Shown: positions 8,746-17,356 of the stretch, piece by piece | Layout: each line of letters opens with the position of its first letter | Position numbering within the stretch: the stretch's first letter is position 1 | Origin: Salipiger bermudensis | GTDB lineage: Bacteria; Pseudomonadota; Alphaproteobacteria; Rhodobacterales; Rhodobacteraceae | DNA length: 64,000 nucleotides | NCBI RefSeq assembly: GCF_020171625.1 | Contig: NZ_JAIUZY010000014.1 | Location: 1 to 64,000 of the forward strand | Direction: 5' to 3' | Notes under the pieces: model-generated | The model's database searches: none | The model's input: only the letters and a program-made list of their open reading frames with translations | What the model was told of the DNA's origin: nothing | Program-made: the position numbers and the translations under genes

Positions 8746-9102
8746 ATGCCGCTTTACGAGCATGTCTTTATTGCGCGTCAGGACCTGTCCAACGCGCAGG
8801 CCGAAGGCCTCGTCGAACATTTTGGCACCGTCCTCTCGGACAACGGCGGCAAGGTCGTCGAATCCGAGTACTGGGGCGTCAAAACGATGGCCTACAAGAT
8901 CAACAAGAACCGCAAGGGCCACTACGCCTTCCTGAAGACCGACGCTCCCGCGAGCGCGGTTCAGGAAATGGAACGCCTGATGCGCCTGCATGACGACGTG
9001 ATGCGCGTTCTGACCATCAAGGTCGAAGAGCACGCCGAAGGCCCGTCGATCCAGATGCAGAAGCGTGACGAGCGTGACAACCGTCGCGAACGCCGCAACT
9101 GA
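8746..9102 (+). CDS. rpsF: 30S ribosomal protein S6
   Basis: S6 is a 30S platform protein that pairs with S18. The 118-aa product starts MPLYEHVFIARQDLS and contains the VVESEYWGVKTMAYKINKN segment typical of alphaproteobacterial S6. The start follows an ATGGAG site. It is the first gene of rpsF-rpsR-rplI. Confidence 0.97.
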   Translation: MPLYEHVFIARQDLSNAQAEGLVEHFGTVLSDNGGKVVESEYWGVKTMAYKINKNRKGHYAFLKTDAPASAVQEMERLMRLHDDVMRVLTIKVEEHAEGPSIQMQKRDERDNRRERRN

Positions 9103-9127
9103 TACCCTGAGGAAGAGGAGTTAAACC

Positions 9128-9355
9128 ATGGCTGCAAAACCGTTTTTCCGCCGCCGCAAGGTCTGCCCCTTCTCGGGCGACAATGCACCCAAGATCGACT
9201 ACAAGGACACCAAGCTGCTGCAGCGCTACGTTTCCGAGCGCGGCAAGATCGTGCCGTCGCGCATCACCGCAGTGTCCGCCAAGAAGCAGCGTGAACTGGC
9301 CCGCGCCATCAAGCGCGCCCGCTTCCTCGCCCTGCTGCCCTACGTCGTGAAATAA
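9128..9355 (+). CDS. rpsR: 30S ribosomal protein S18
   Basis: S18 binds next to S6 on the small-subunit platform. The 75-aa product has the expected [13 protein letters not shown] start and the [20 protein letters not shown] and [12 protein letters not shown] segments. A strong GAGGAG ribosome site lies between rpsF and this start. Confidence 0.98.
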   Translation: MAAKPFFRRRKVCPFSGDNAPKIDYKDTKLLQRYVSERGKIVPSRITAVSAKKQRELARAIKRARFLALLPYVVK

Positions 9356-9367
9356 GGAGGCACTCGT

Positions 9368-9988
9368 ATGCAAGTCATTCTTCTTGAACGCGTTGCCAAG
9401 CTCGGCCAGATGGGCGACGTCGTCGACGTCAAGCCCGGCTTCGCCCGCAACTACCTGCTGCTGCAGGGCAAGGCGCTGACCGCCTCGAAAGAGAACATCG
9501 CGCATTTCGAAGCCCAGAAGGCGCAGCTCGAGGCACGCAACCTCGAGACCAAGAAAGAAGCCGAGGCACTGGCAGAGAAGCTCGACGGCCAGCAGTTCGT
9601 CGTGATTCGCTCCGCGTCCGACGGCGGCAACCTCTACGGCTCGGTCACCACCCGTGACGCCGCAGACGTGGCCACCGAGGAAGGCTTCTCGATCGACCGC
9701 AAGCAGGTCATCATCCGCCAGCCGATCAAGGAACTGGGTCTGCACGAAGTCGAGGTGCACCTGCACCCCGAAGTCATGTGCGTGATCGAGCTCAACGTCG
9801 CACGTTCGCCCGAAGAGGCCGAGCTGCAGGCGTCGGGCAAGTCGATCCAGGAACTGGCGGCCGAGGAAGAGGCGCAGGCCGAATTCGAGATCTCGGAACT
9901 GTTCGACGATCTCGGCGCCGCCGGCTCCGACGATCCCGATCTGGTCGAGACCCCGGAAGGTCAGTCCGAAGAGACCCGCGAAGACTGA
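9368..9988 (+). CDS. rplI: 50S ribosomal protein L9
   Basis: L9 binds 23S rRNA at the base of the L1 stalk and helps keep the reading frame. It starts with [19 protein letters not shown] and includes the GFARNYLL motif. At 206 aa it is longer than the 148-150 aa of E. coli, because of an acidic C-terminal extension from about residue 150 ([10 protein letters not shown]...[11 protein letters not shown]-like composition). Such extensions are usual in Rhodobacterales. AAGGAGG precedes the start, and a terminator follows. Confidence 0.97.
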   Translation: MQVILLERVAKLGQMGDVVDVKPGFARNYLLLQGKALTASKENIAHFEAQKAQLEARNLETKKEAEALAEKLDGQQFVVIRSASDGGNLYGSVTTRDAADVATEEGFSIDRKQVIIRQPIKELGLHEVEVHLHPEVMCVIELNVARSPEEAELQASGKSIQELAAEEEAQAEFEISELFDDLGAAGSDDPDLVETPEGQSEETRED

Positions 9989-10021
9989 GCCATCCGGCCC
10001 AGCCCATCGCCATGACGAACC

Positions 10022-10056
10022 AAGCCGCGCCGGTCTTCCGGCGCGGCTTTTCTTTG
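10022..10056 (+). terminator. Rho-independent terminator after rplI
   Basis: A 12-bp perfect stem (10022-10033 with 10038-10049) closed by a TCTT loop runs into TTTCTTT. It ends the rpsF-rpsR-rplI operon. Confidence 0.85.
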
Positions 10057-10278
10057 GCCGGCAGGTTTGCGCACTGCCCCTTGGTTAAAAAAGTACCATT
10101 TCTCGAAGAAACAATATTTCGCTATGAACGCGCCAAATCCACCGGCCAGTAAACAAACTATCAAATATAGATAAAATCCCGTGGTTTTCATTGCCTTGCG
10201 GCGGGGATTGCCAGAAAGGCGGTCTACCGGGACGCGCCACAGGCGTCGCCCGGCAGGGGAAAACATGGGGAAAGACAC

Positions 10279-10680
10279 GTGACTCTGGAACAGCGCCTCA
10301 GTGCGCAACTCAGGCAGTATCGCCGCAGTGCCGGCCTCACGCAGAACGAACTCGCACAGCGCATCGGCGCACATGTGCAGCAAATCTATCGATATGAAAC
10401 GGGCGCCGGGCGGATTCCCGCGGCGCAGCTCTGGCTCATCTCGCAGACCCTCGGCATTCCGATCGCGGAGTTCTTCACCGAAAGCGACAGCCCGATGACC
10501 GCGCAGGATCAGGTCGTGTTCGATGAAGTCCGCACCGCCGCCACCCTTCTGCGCGCGCTTGCGCCGGACGAGCGCGGCGCGGTGATCGAGCTGCTGCGCT
10601 CGATGGCGCAGGGGCTTCAGACAAACAAAAAGGCTGCCCCGCACGCGGAGCAGCCTCGTATTCGGGCGGCGGGGTGCTGA
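10279..10680 (+). CDS. XRE-family helix-turn-helix regulator
   Basis: The 133-aa protein has an N-terminal Cro/C1-type HTH (residues 5-60: LTQNELAQRIGAHVQQIYRYE) and a helical C-terminal part (ERGAVIELLRSMAQ). It resembles the short XRE regulators common in Rhodobacterales and Rhizobiales. The start is a GTG with a GGGGAAAG site 5 nt ahead. It is preceded by an unusually AT-rich stretch (about 10081-10185) that probably holds its promoter. The last 15-20 residues (NKKAAPHAEQP...) are encoded by the terminator of convergent tig. Targets are unknown. Confidence 0.8.
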   Translation: MTLEQRLSAQLRQYRRSAGLTQNELAQRIGAHVQQIYRYETGAGRIPAAQLWLISQTLGIPIAEFFTESDSPMTAQDQVVFDEVRTAATLLRALAPDERGAVIELLRSMAQGLQTNKKAAPHAEQPRIRAAGC

Positions 10681-10691
10681 GGCACCCCGCC
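10623..10691 (-). terminator. Double hairpin terminator for tig, inside the XRE gene end
   Basis: On the minus strand, downstream of tig, a GGCGGGGTGC/GCACCCCGCC stem (10668-10677 and 10682-10691) comes first. Its loop contains the opposing stop codon. An AGGCTGC/GCAGCCT stem (10631-10637 and 10650-10656) follows, with a TTTTTGTTT tract (10622-10630). Confidence 0.7.
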
Positions 10692-10705
10692 CGCCTAAGC
10701 TTGGA

Positions 10706-12037
10706 TCACTCTTCGTCGAGCGCTTCGACCGCGGTCTGAAGCTCTTCCTTGGTGACCTCTTTCTCGGACACCTTGGCCTGCTCGGCGATGTGGTCGATGA
10801 CCTTGTCTTCGAAGATCGGGGCGCGCAGCTGCTGCTGCATCTGCGCGTTCTGACGCACGAAGTCGAAGAACGCACGTTCCTGGCCCGGGTACTGGCGCGC
10901 CTGGTTCATGATCGCCTGGGTCATCTCGGCGTCGGTCACTTCGATCTCGGCTTTCTGACCCATCTCGGCGAGCAGCAGGCCAAGGCGCACGCGACGCTCG
11001 GCAAGGCTGTTGTGCTCTTCGGTGGGCTCGATTTCGCCGTGATCGTGGCCGTGATCTTCCGGGTGCTCTTCGTGGTAGAGCTGGTGCGCGATCTGCTTGG
11101 CCTCGGCCTCGACCAGGCTCGGCGGCAGGTCGAAGGTGACCAGTTCGTCAAGCTTGTCGAGCAGGCCGCGCTTCATCACCTGACGCGCGGCGCCGGCATA
11201 CTCGGCCTCGAGGCGCTCGCGGATCTGGCCCTTGAGACCGTCGAGATCCTCGGCACCGAACTTCTTCGCCAGCTCGTCGTCGATCTCGGCAGCGACCGGC
11301 TCCTTGACGGCCTTGACGGTCACGTCGAACACGGCTGCCTTGCCGGCGAGGTTCTCTGCGCCGTACTCTTCCGGGAAGTTCACTTCCACGGCCTTCTCGT
11401 CACCGACCTTGACGCCGGTCAGCTGCTCTTCGAAGCCCGGGATGAACGAGCCCGAGCCCAGCACCAGCGGGTAGTCCTCGGCCGCGCCGCCTTCGAAGGG
11501 TTCGCCGTCGATCTTGCCGACGAAATCGATCACGACCTGATCGCCGTCCTGTGCCGCTTCGCCCTCGGCACGGTCGTTGAAGTCCTGCGCGGTCTCGGCG
11601 AGCGAGGCCAGCGCCTCGTCGACGGCGGCGTCATCGGCCTTCACAACGAGCTTCTCGATCTCGACACCGGACAGGTCGACCTCGGGCACGTCGGGGAGCT
11701 TTTCGTAGCTCATCGCCACGTTGACGTCGTCGCCTTCTTTCCAGTCCTCGTTGGTCATCTTGACCTCGGGCTGAAGCGCCGGGCGGTCGCCGCTGTCTTC
11801 GAAGTGCTTCGACATCGCTTCGTCGATCGCTTCCTGCATGGACTCGCCGATCAGGCGCTGGCCGAACTGCTTCTTCAGCAGCGGCATCGGAACCTTACCC
11901 TTGCGAAAGCCCTTCATCTCGATCTCGGGCTGTGCCTCGACCAGCTTGGCGTTGACCTTCGCGTCCAGCTCCTCGGCGGTGAGGATCAGCTCATAGGCGC
12001 GTTTCAGACCTTCATTCTGCGTCTCGGTGACCTGCAT
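10706..12037 (-). CDS. tig: Trigger factor
   Basis: Trigger factor is the ribosome-bound chaperone and peptidyl-prolyl isomerase that meets nascent chains at the exit tunnel. The 443-aa product has the ribosome-docking signature GFRKGKVPM near residue 44. It has an FKBP-type PPIase domain at about 160-245 ([20 protein letters not shown]) and the helical C-terminal chaperone arms. I place the start at 12037 ([17 protein letters not shown]); the longer open frame runs through tRNA-Gly and is not coding. Confidence 0.96.
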   Translation of the reverse strand: MQVTETQNEGLKRAYELILTAEELDAKVNAKLVEAQPEIEMKGFRKGKVPMPLLKKQFGQRLIGESMQEAIDEAMSKHFEDSGDRPALQPEVKMTNEDWKEGDDVNVAMSYEKLPDVPEVDLSGVEIEKLVVKADDAAVDEALASLAETAQDFNDRAEGEAAQDGDQVVIDFVGKIDGEPFEGGAAEDYPLVLGSGSFIPGFEEQLTGVKVGDEKAVEVNFPEEYGAENLAGKAAVFDVTVKAVKEPVAAEIDDELAKKFGAEDLDGLKGQIRERLEAEYAGAARQVMKRGLLDKLDELVTFDLPPSLVEAEAKQIAHQLYHEEHPEDHGHDHGEIEPTEEHNSLAERRVRLGLLLAEMGQKAEIEVTDAEMTQAIMNQARQYPGQERAFFDFVRQNAQMQQQLRAPIFEDKVIDHIAEQAKVSEKEVTKEELQTAVEALDEE

Positions 12038-12235
12038 ACCATCTTCCTTGGTTCTTGCGCGGCCCCGTGTTTCCAAAGCCGCCCGTCTCTGTCGAATTTG
12101 CGGTCTTCTATGCGTCCCCGCCCATGCGTGCAAGGCGGATTCGCCTGCCGCGGCGCGGCAATGGCGGCCCGCCGCGCGCACCGGCGCACATCCCGCTTGC
12201 CTCGGCTGGGCCGGTGCAGTAAGCAATCGCCTGTC

Positions 12236-12309
12236 GCGGGTGTAGCTCAATGGTAGAGCAGCAGCTTCCCAAGCTGACGACGAGGGTTCGATTCCCTTCA
12301 CCCGCTCCA
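12236..12309 (+). tRNA. tRNA-Gly (anticodon CCC)
   Basis: The 74-nt gene starts GCGGGTG and ends CACCCGCTCCA with an encoded CCA. It has a normal D-arm (AGCTCAATGGTAGAGC) and T-arm (GAGGGTTCGATTCCCTT). The anticodon loop TTCCCAA gives CCC, reading GGG. It is divergent from tig. Confidence 0.95.
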
Positions 12310-12493
12310 TCCCCCTCCGACAATGTCACCGTGAGACAGACGCGCCCTGCGTGCGGATGTGTGTGTTTGGGCTATGACCTGAGCGGCAGGTCCGTACGGG
12401 CCGCTGAACGCCGATGTCCGCTCCCGGCATCGTCTCTCAGACCACCCGGACGCGCGCGGTCGGTCGCCCCAGACGATCCGGGTGTGAGGCGGC

Positions 12494-12592
12494 TCAGAAC
12501 CGCTTGCCGCGGATCAGGTGCGCGAGCATTCCATTGCGGGTCGGCAGGAAGCAGCAGGCGAGGACGAAGCGGAACGGGTCGATGACCATCAT
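12494..12592 (-). CDS. Predicted 32-aa microprotein
   Basis: A 33-codon frame starts at an ATG-ATG pair. An ideal GGAGG Shine-Dalgarno (12601-12605) sits 8 nt ahead of the first ATG. The product is short and hydrophobic in its first half (MMVIDPFRFVLACC), with two Cys, and basic at its end (RGKRF). It lies alone in the 457-base gap between tRNA-Gly and aroB, and I see no other gene in that gap. The function is unknown. The strong ribosome site is the main support. Confidence 0.45.
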   Translation of the reverse strand: MMVIDPFRFVLACCFLPTRNGMLAHLIRGKRF

Positions 12593-12766
12593 GACGGATC
12601 CCTCCAGTGACGTGGACGAGCCAATGCCGCACCGGCTCCGGCGCGGCTCGGGCGCACGCTAGCGGCGTCAAGAATCGATTCCATGACGTTCAGGGCACGA
12701 TCCTGCGACGGGAGGCGACGAAACGGTTAATCGAAGATTAATCCGACCGCGGGCACGGCCCCGGCC

Positions 12767-13879
12767 TCAGCGACCGTCCAGAGCGTCCGACAGCACCCCG
12801 AGCACCGTCTCGCGCGGAGCGTCGGCGCTGACGAAGGCCTGCCCGATGCCACGGGCAAGCACGAAGCGGATGGCCCCGTCGACCACCTTCTTGTCCTGCC
12901 CCATGAGATCGTAGAGCGTCTCCGCGTCCGGCAGCGCGCCCGGAATGTCCGCGAGATCCGTCTTCATCCCCATCGCCTTGAGATGGGCACGCAGCCGCGA
13001 GGGGTCCTCCTGCGGGCAGAGCCCCAGCCGGGACGACAGCTCGAATGCCAGCGCACAGCCGATCGCCACGCCCTCGCCATGCAGCAGCCGGTCGGAATAG
13101 CCCGTGGCCGCCTCGAGCGCGTGACAGAAGGTGTGGCCGAGGTTCAGCAGCGCGCGATCGCCCTGCTCGGTCTCGTCGCGCACCACGATCTCGGCCTTCA
13201 TCTCGACCGAGCGCGTCACCGCGCGGGTCAGCGCGGCCCGGTCGCGCGAGGCGACATCCGCGGCTTTGCTCTCGAGCCACTCGAAGAACGCCGCATCGCC
13301 CAGCAGCCCGTATTTCACCACCTCGCCATACCCGGCGAGGAAATCGCGGGTGGTCAGCGTGTTCAGCACATTGATATCGGCCAGCACCAGCGACGGCTGA
13401 TGGAAGGCGCCGATCAGGTTCTTGCCGGCAGGCGAATTGATCCCGGTCTTGCCGCCGACCGAGCTGTCGACCTGCGCCAGAAGCGAGGTCGGGATCTGCA
13501 CGAAGCGCACGCCGCGGCGCAGGATTGCGGCGGCAAAGCCCACCAGATCGCCGATCACCCCGCCGCCAAGCGCGACCACCACGTCGCGGCGCTCGATCTT
13601 CTGGGCGAGCAGCCACTCGGTCACGCGCTCGAGCTCGCGCCAGCATTTCGTGGACTCTCCGGGCGCCAGCGTCAGAGCCTCGCAGGCAATGCCCTCGTCC
13701 GCGAGCGCGTCACGCAGGGTCGCGAGATGGGCCGCCGCGACAGTCTCGTCGCTGACCACGACAACCCGCTTGCGGTGCAGGAGTGGCGCGATCTCCGCCC
13801 CGGCGCGGGTCAGAAGCCCCTCGCCGATCCGCACGTCATAAGCCCGCTCGCCAAGCGCCACATGCACCGTTCCGCTCAT
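12767..13879 (-). CDS. aroB: 3-dehydroquinate synthase
   Basis: AroB is the second enzyme of the shikimate pathway; it converts DAHP to 3-dehydroquinate using NAD and a divalent metal. The 370-aa product has the NAD-binding GGGVIGDLVGFAA region, PTSLLAQVDSSVGGKTGIN, and the metal-site segments ALLNLGHTFCHALE and LLHGEGVAIG. The start at 13879 overlaps the aroK stop (ATGA). It is a standard aroK-aroB pair. Confidence 0.96.
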   Translation of the reverse strand: MSGTVHVALGERAYDVRIGEGLLTRAGAEIAPLLHRKRVVVVSDETVAAAHLATLRDALADEGIACEALTLAPGESTKCWRELERVTEWLLAQKIERRDVVVALGGGVIGDLVGFAAAILRRGVRFVQIPTSLLAQVDSSVGGKTGINSPAGKNLIGAFHQPSLVLADINVLNTLTTRDFLAGYGEVVKYGLLGDAAFFEWLESKAADVASRDRAALTRAVTRSVEMKAEIVVRDETEQGDRALLNLGHTFCHALEAATGYSDRLLHGEGVAIGCALAFELSSRLGLCPQEDPSRLRAHLKAMGMKTDLADIPGALPDAETLYDLMGQDKKVVDGAIRFVLARGIGQAFVSADAPRETVLGVLSDALDGR

Positions 13880-14469
13880 TTCGCCGTGTCCTCCTGCAAT
13901 ACATCCGGGCGCGCCTTCAGCGCCGCGATCACCCTCTGCGCCATCGCCTCGACCGTCTTGGCCTGCTCGGAGGTCACGGTCAGGTCGGCGAGTGCATAGA
14001 TCGGAACGCGCTGCTCGTAGATCTCGCGAAGGGTGGCCTTCGGGTCCGGGGTGCGCAGCAGCGGACGCGTGTTCTTGTGCTTGACCCGGTTCCACAGCAC
14101 CGGCAGCGTCGCGTCGAGCCAGACGGCCACGCCGCGCTCGGTGATCATCTCGCGGTTCGCGGCGCTCATGTAGGCGCCGCCTCCGGTCGACAGCACCGAC
14201 GGCGCGCCATCAAGCAGCCGCGAGATCACCTGGCTTTCCTTCTGACGAAAGAACGGCTCCCCGTCGCGTGAAAAAATCTCGGCGATGGTCATGTTGGCGG
14301 CAAGCTCGATCTCGGCATCCGAATCGCGGAAAGGGACATGCAGCGCTGCCGCAAGTGCCTTGCCCACGGCGGTTTTTCCGGCCCCCATCATCCCCACGAG
14401 GACCACGGTCTTTCGAAGCTTCAGTGCCTGCACGCTTGTATCTCGGCCATCCATCGCCAATGTTACCAT
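13876..14469 (-). CDS. aroK: Shikimate kinase
   Basis: AroK phosphorylates shikimate at O3 with ATP. The 197-aa product has the P-loop GMMGAGKTAVG, the DSDAEIE substrate-binding Asp, the STGGGAY motif and NRVKHKNTRPLL in the lid region. Two starts are possible, 14469 and 14454 (MDGRDTSVQ). Neither has a strong ribosome site, so the N terminus is uncertain by five residues. It overlaps aroB by 4 nt. Confidence 0.93.
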   Translation of the reverse strand: MVTLAMDGRDTSVQALKLRKTVVLVGMMGAGKTAVGKALAAALHVPFRDSDAEIELAANMTIAEIFSRDGEPFFRQKESQVISRLLDGAPSVLSTGGGAYMSAANREMITERGVAVWLDATLPVLWNRVKHKNTRPLLRTPDPKATLREIYEQRVPIYALADLTVTSEQAKTVEAMAQRVIAALKARPDVLQEDTAK

Positions 14470-14550
14470 TCGAGGCCGTGAATGACGTGAGTTTGCCGAA
14501 AAGGCTAGGTATAAGTTCGGAAAAAGACACGAGGCAGGACGAGCGACCGC

Positions 14551-14700
14551 ATGGGACGTATTATCAAATGGCTTTTTATCCTTCTGATCCTCGGCGGGAT
14601 CGCGCTGGTGGGATATGCCTATATCGGGCCGTTCTTCGGCGCCGATTTTTCACCGCCGCAAACCGAGATTCGCGAGCCTGTGGAGCTTGATGCGAACTAG
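14551..14700 (+). CDS. Small single-span membrane protein (49 aa)
   Basis: This 50-codon frame starts MGRIIKWLFILLILGG and has one clear transmembrane helix (about residues 5-28). A short acidic tail ending ELDAN follows. It overlaps the start of the next exported-protein gene by 11 nt in another frame, which suggests translational coupling and a real gene. I do not recognise a named family. It is divergent from aroK and sits at the head of the xerD operon. Confidence 0.65.
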   Translation: MGRIIKWLFILLILGGIALVGYAYIGPFFGADFSPPQTEIREPVELDAN

Positions 14701-16273
14701 AATCCTGACACTGGCGCTCGGGCTGGGCGTGGCCTCGGCCACTCTGGCGCAGGACGCGCAGCGCCCGATGACCGCCATCGACTGGCTCGATGGCGGCGAC
14801 AGCAACGCGCCTGCGGTGCTGCGCTCTTCGCCGCTGCGCAACCCGCAGCCCTTCGGCGTGCCGCTGGACGAGCCGCCGGTGGCCAGCTCTGTGCAGCGCC
14901 CCGAGGTCGAGAGCGCGCCGCTGGGACAACCCACCGCCGAGGCGGTGGGGCTGTTGCCGATGTCCGTCACCGGCCTGCCGCGCAGCCTCTGGCGCAACAG
15001 CGATGTCGCCACCCTCACCGAGCTGATCGCAGAGGTCGACCCGGCGGTGCCGGCGCTTTCGGCCCTGCTCTTCACGCTGCTTCTGGCCGAGGCCGATGCC
15101 CCCATCGGCTCGGACGAGGGTGCGCCGCTGCTTGCGGCCCGGCTCGACCGGCTGATCGAGGAAGGCGCCGTCGATCCCGGTCTCGCGCTGATCGAGCGCG
15201 CCGGCGGCGCCACCAGCCCCGATCTCTTCGCGCGCTGGTTCGACCTCGCGCTGCTGGCCGACACGCCGGATGCGCCCTGTCGCGTGCTGCAACGCCAGCC
15301 GCAGCTCTCCGACGATCTTGCCACGCGGGTGTTCTGCGATGCCCGCAACGGACGCTGGGATCATGCCGTCACGGTGCTGGGCACCGCCGACGCGCTCGAC
15401 CAGATCAACGACCGCGACGCCGAGCTGCTGATGCGCTTCGTCGAGCCCGAGCTGGTCGACGAGGACAACCCGGTGCCACCGCCGGCACAGCCGACCCCGC
15501 TCCAGTTCCGCCTGTTCGAGGCGGTGGGAGAGACGCTGCCCACCCAGCCCCTGCCCCGCGCCTTCGCCGCAGCCGACCTCGGCGGCACCAGCGGCTGGCG
15601 GGCGCAGCTTCTGGCCGCCGAGCGGCTGGCGGCGCATGGCGCGCTGTCCGCCAACCGGCTGCTGGGGCTCTACTCGGAACGCCGGCCCGCAGCCTCGGGT
15701 GGCGTCTGGGACCGCGTCGCCGCGGTGCAGGAACTCGACGAGGCGCTCAGCGAGGGGCGCGAGGACCTGATCGGCCCGGCGCTGATCTCGGCCTGGGGCC
15801 AGATGCGCAGCGCCGGTCTGCTGGTGCCGTTCTCCGAGCTGTTCGGCGAGCGGCTGAGCGAGCATGCGCTCGACGGACGTGCCGGGCGGCTCGCGCGCCG
15901 TGCGGCGCTGCTGTCGCCGGGCTACGAGACCGCCGCGCGCGATCTGACCGACGCCAGCGACCGGCTCGGCCTTGCCGCCGCCATCGCCGCGGGCACAGCG
16001 CCCGATCCGTTGCCCGAGGCCGCCTTCGAGGCCGCCGTGGCACGCGCCTGGGACGATCCGTCCCCGCCGGCCGAGCTGGCACGCCGGTTGCAACAGGGCA
16101 AGCTCGGCGAGGTGGTGCTGCGCAGCATGGCGTTGTTCGAGACCGGCGCCGCGGGCAATCAACAGGACCTGACCGAAGCCCTGGCCACCCTGCGCGCCAT
16201 CGGCCTCGAGGACACCGCGCGCCGCGCCGCCATCGAGCTTCTGATCCTCGAGGACGAGGGCGTGCTGCGATGA
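14690..16273 (+). CDS. Exported protein of unknown function upstream of xerD
   Basis: The 527-aa protein has a Sec signal peptide (MRTRILTLALGLGVASATLAQ). The mature part is Ala/Leu-rich and almost wholly helical, with repeat-like helical pairs (for example ALSEGREDLIGPALISAWGQMRSAGLL). It looks like a periplasmic helical-repeat scaffold, but I see no catalytic motif and no domain I can name. It overlaps the small membrane protein upstream and xerD downstream (ATGA), so the three are co-translated. Confidence 0.8.
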   Translation: MRTRILTLALGLGVASATLAQDAQRPMTAIDWLDGGDSNAPAVLRSSPLRNPQPFGVPLDEPPVASSVQRPEVESAPLGQPTAEAVGLLPMSVTGLPRSLWRNSDVATLTELIAEVDPAVPALSALLFTLLLAEADAPIGSDEGAPLLAARLDRLIEEGAVDPGLALIERAGGATSPDLFARWFDLALLADTPDAPCRVLQRQPQLSDDLATRVFCDARNGRWDHAVTVLGTADALDQINDRDAELLMRFVEPELVDEDNPVPPPAQPTPLQFRLFEAVGETLPTQPLPRAFAAADLGGTSGWRAQLLAAERLAAHGALSANRLLGLYSERRPAASGGVWDRVAAVQELDEALSEGREDLIGPALISAWGQMRSAGLLVPFSELFGERLSEHALDGRAGRLARRAALLSPGYETAARDLTDASDRLGLAAAIAAGTAPDPLPEAAFEAAVARAWDDPSPPAELARRLQQGKLGEVVLRSMALFETGAAGNQQDLTEALATLRAIGLEDTARRAAIELLILEDEGVLR

Positions 16274-17196
16274 GCGCCGCCAACTGGCCCGGTGCCTTTC
16301 TCGAGGCGCAGGCGGCTGAGCGCGGGGCCGCCGACAACACCACCGCCGCCTATGCCCGCGACCTCAGCGATTTCACCGGCTGGCTGGCAGAGCGCGGCTG
16401 CGCGCTCGACACCGCGCAGCGCGCCGATGTCGAGGCCTACCTGATCGCGTGCGAGGCGCAGGGCCTTGCGGTGGCGACCCGCGCGCGCCGGCTGTCCTCG
16501 ATCAAGCAGCTCTACCGCTTCGCCTTCGAGGAGGGCCTGCGCGAGGACAACCCGGCGGTGCAGATCCCGGGACCCGGCAAGAGCAAGCGCCTGCCCAAGA
16601 CGCTGACGATCGAAGAGGTCGACCGGCTGCTCCAGGCCGCCACCGAGCATGGCCGCACCGAGGCCGACCGGCTGCGCAACACCTGCCTGATGCAGCTGCT
16701 CTACGCCACGGGCATGCGGGTGACCGAGCTCGTCACCCTGCCCGCCTCGGCGGCGCGGGGCGATCCGCGCATGTTGCTGATCCGCGGCAAGGGCGGCAAG
16801 GAGCGGATGGTGCCGCTCTCGCCCCCGGCCCGCGAGGCCTTGGCGGCGTGGCTGGCCTGCCGCGATGCCCAGGACGAGGCAGCCCGCGCCAAGGGCAAGC
16901 CGGGCGCGCCGCATCTTTTCCCCTCGCGGGGCAAGGCCGGGCACCTGACCCGCCACGCCTTCTATCTGCAGATCAAGGACATGGCGGTGCGCGCGGGCGT
17001 CTCGCCCGCCAAGGTCACGCCGCACACGCTGCGCCATGCCTTCGCCACCCACCTGCTGCAGAACGGGGCCGACCTGCGCGCCATCCAGACCTTCCTCGGC
17101 CATGCCGATGTCGCAACCACCGAGATCTATACCCACGTGCTCGAAGAGCGGCTGCGCGAGCTGGTGCTGGACCATCACCCGCTCGCCCGCGACTGA
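16270..17196 (+). CDS. xerD: Tyrosine recombinase XerD
   Basis: XerD acts with XerC at dif to resolve chromosome dimers at cell division. The 308-aa product has the N-terminal SAM-like domain and all catalytic residues: Arg in GMRVTEL, Lys in RGKGGKER, His-x-x-Arg in HTLRHAFATHLL, the second His in FLGHAD, and the Tyr nucleophile in TTEIYTHV. XerC was not seen in this window. The assignment to XerD rather than XerC rests on overall similarity. Confidence 0.9.
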   Translation: MSAANWPGAFLEAQAAERGAADNTTAAYARDLSDFTGWLAERGCALDTAQRADVEAYLIACEAQGLAVATRARRLSSIKQLYRFAFEEGLREDNPAVQIPGPGKSKRLPKTLTIEEVDRLLQAATEHGRTEADRLRNTCLMQLLYATGMRVTELVTLPASAARGDPRMLLIRGKGGKERMVPLSPPAREALAAWLACRDAQDEAARAKGKPGAPHLFPSRGKAGHLTRHAFYLQIKDMAVRAGVSPAKVTPHTLRHAFATHLLQNGADLRAIQTFLGHADVATTEIYTHVLEERLRELVLDHHPLARD

Positions 17197-17356
17197 CGCG
17201 GGCGACCCGACCGCAGCCCGGATCCCACAGCCGCCGCGAAAAGGCCGGCGCTGAAACAGCCCGACCGCCAACGAACCTGCGCCGACCTTGAACCGGCCCT
17301 GCGCGCACCCCATAACGTCCCGGACCACCGGACAGACTCAACAAGAGACGCCCCCA

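Noticed and set aside
9961-10191. Minus-strand frame of 76 codons starting MKTTGFYLYLIVCLL with a hydrophobic start
   Set aside because: It runs back through the rplI terminator and rplI coding end, and its ribosome site is too close to the ATG. The hydrophobic start is explained by the AT-rich promoter stretch.
12725-12743. GGTTAATC/GATTAATCC hairpin after aroB as a terminator
   Set aside because: The stem is short with a mismatch and there is no clear U-tract, so I left it out of the features.
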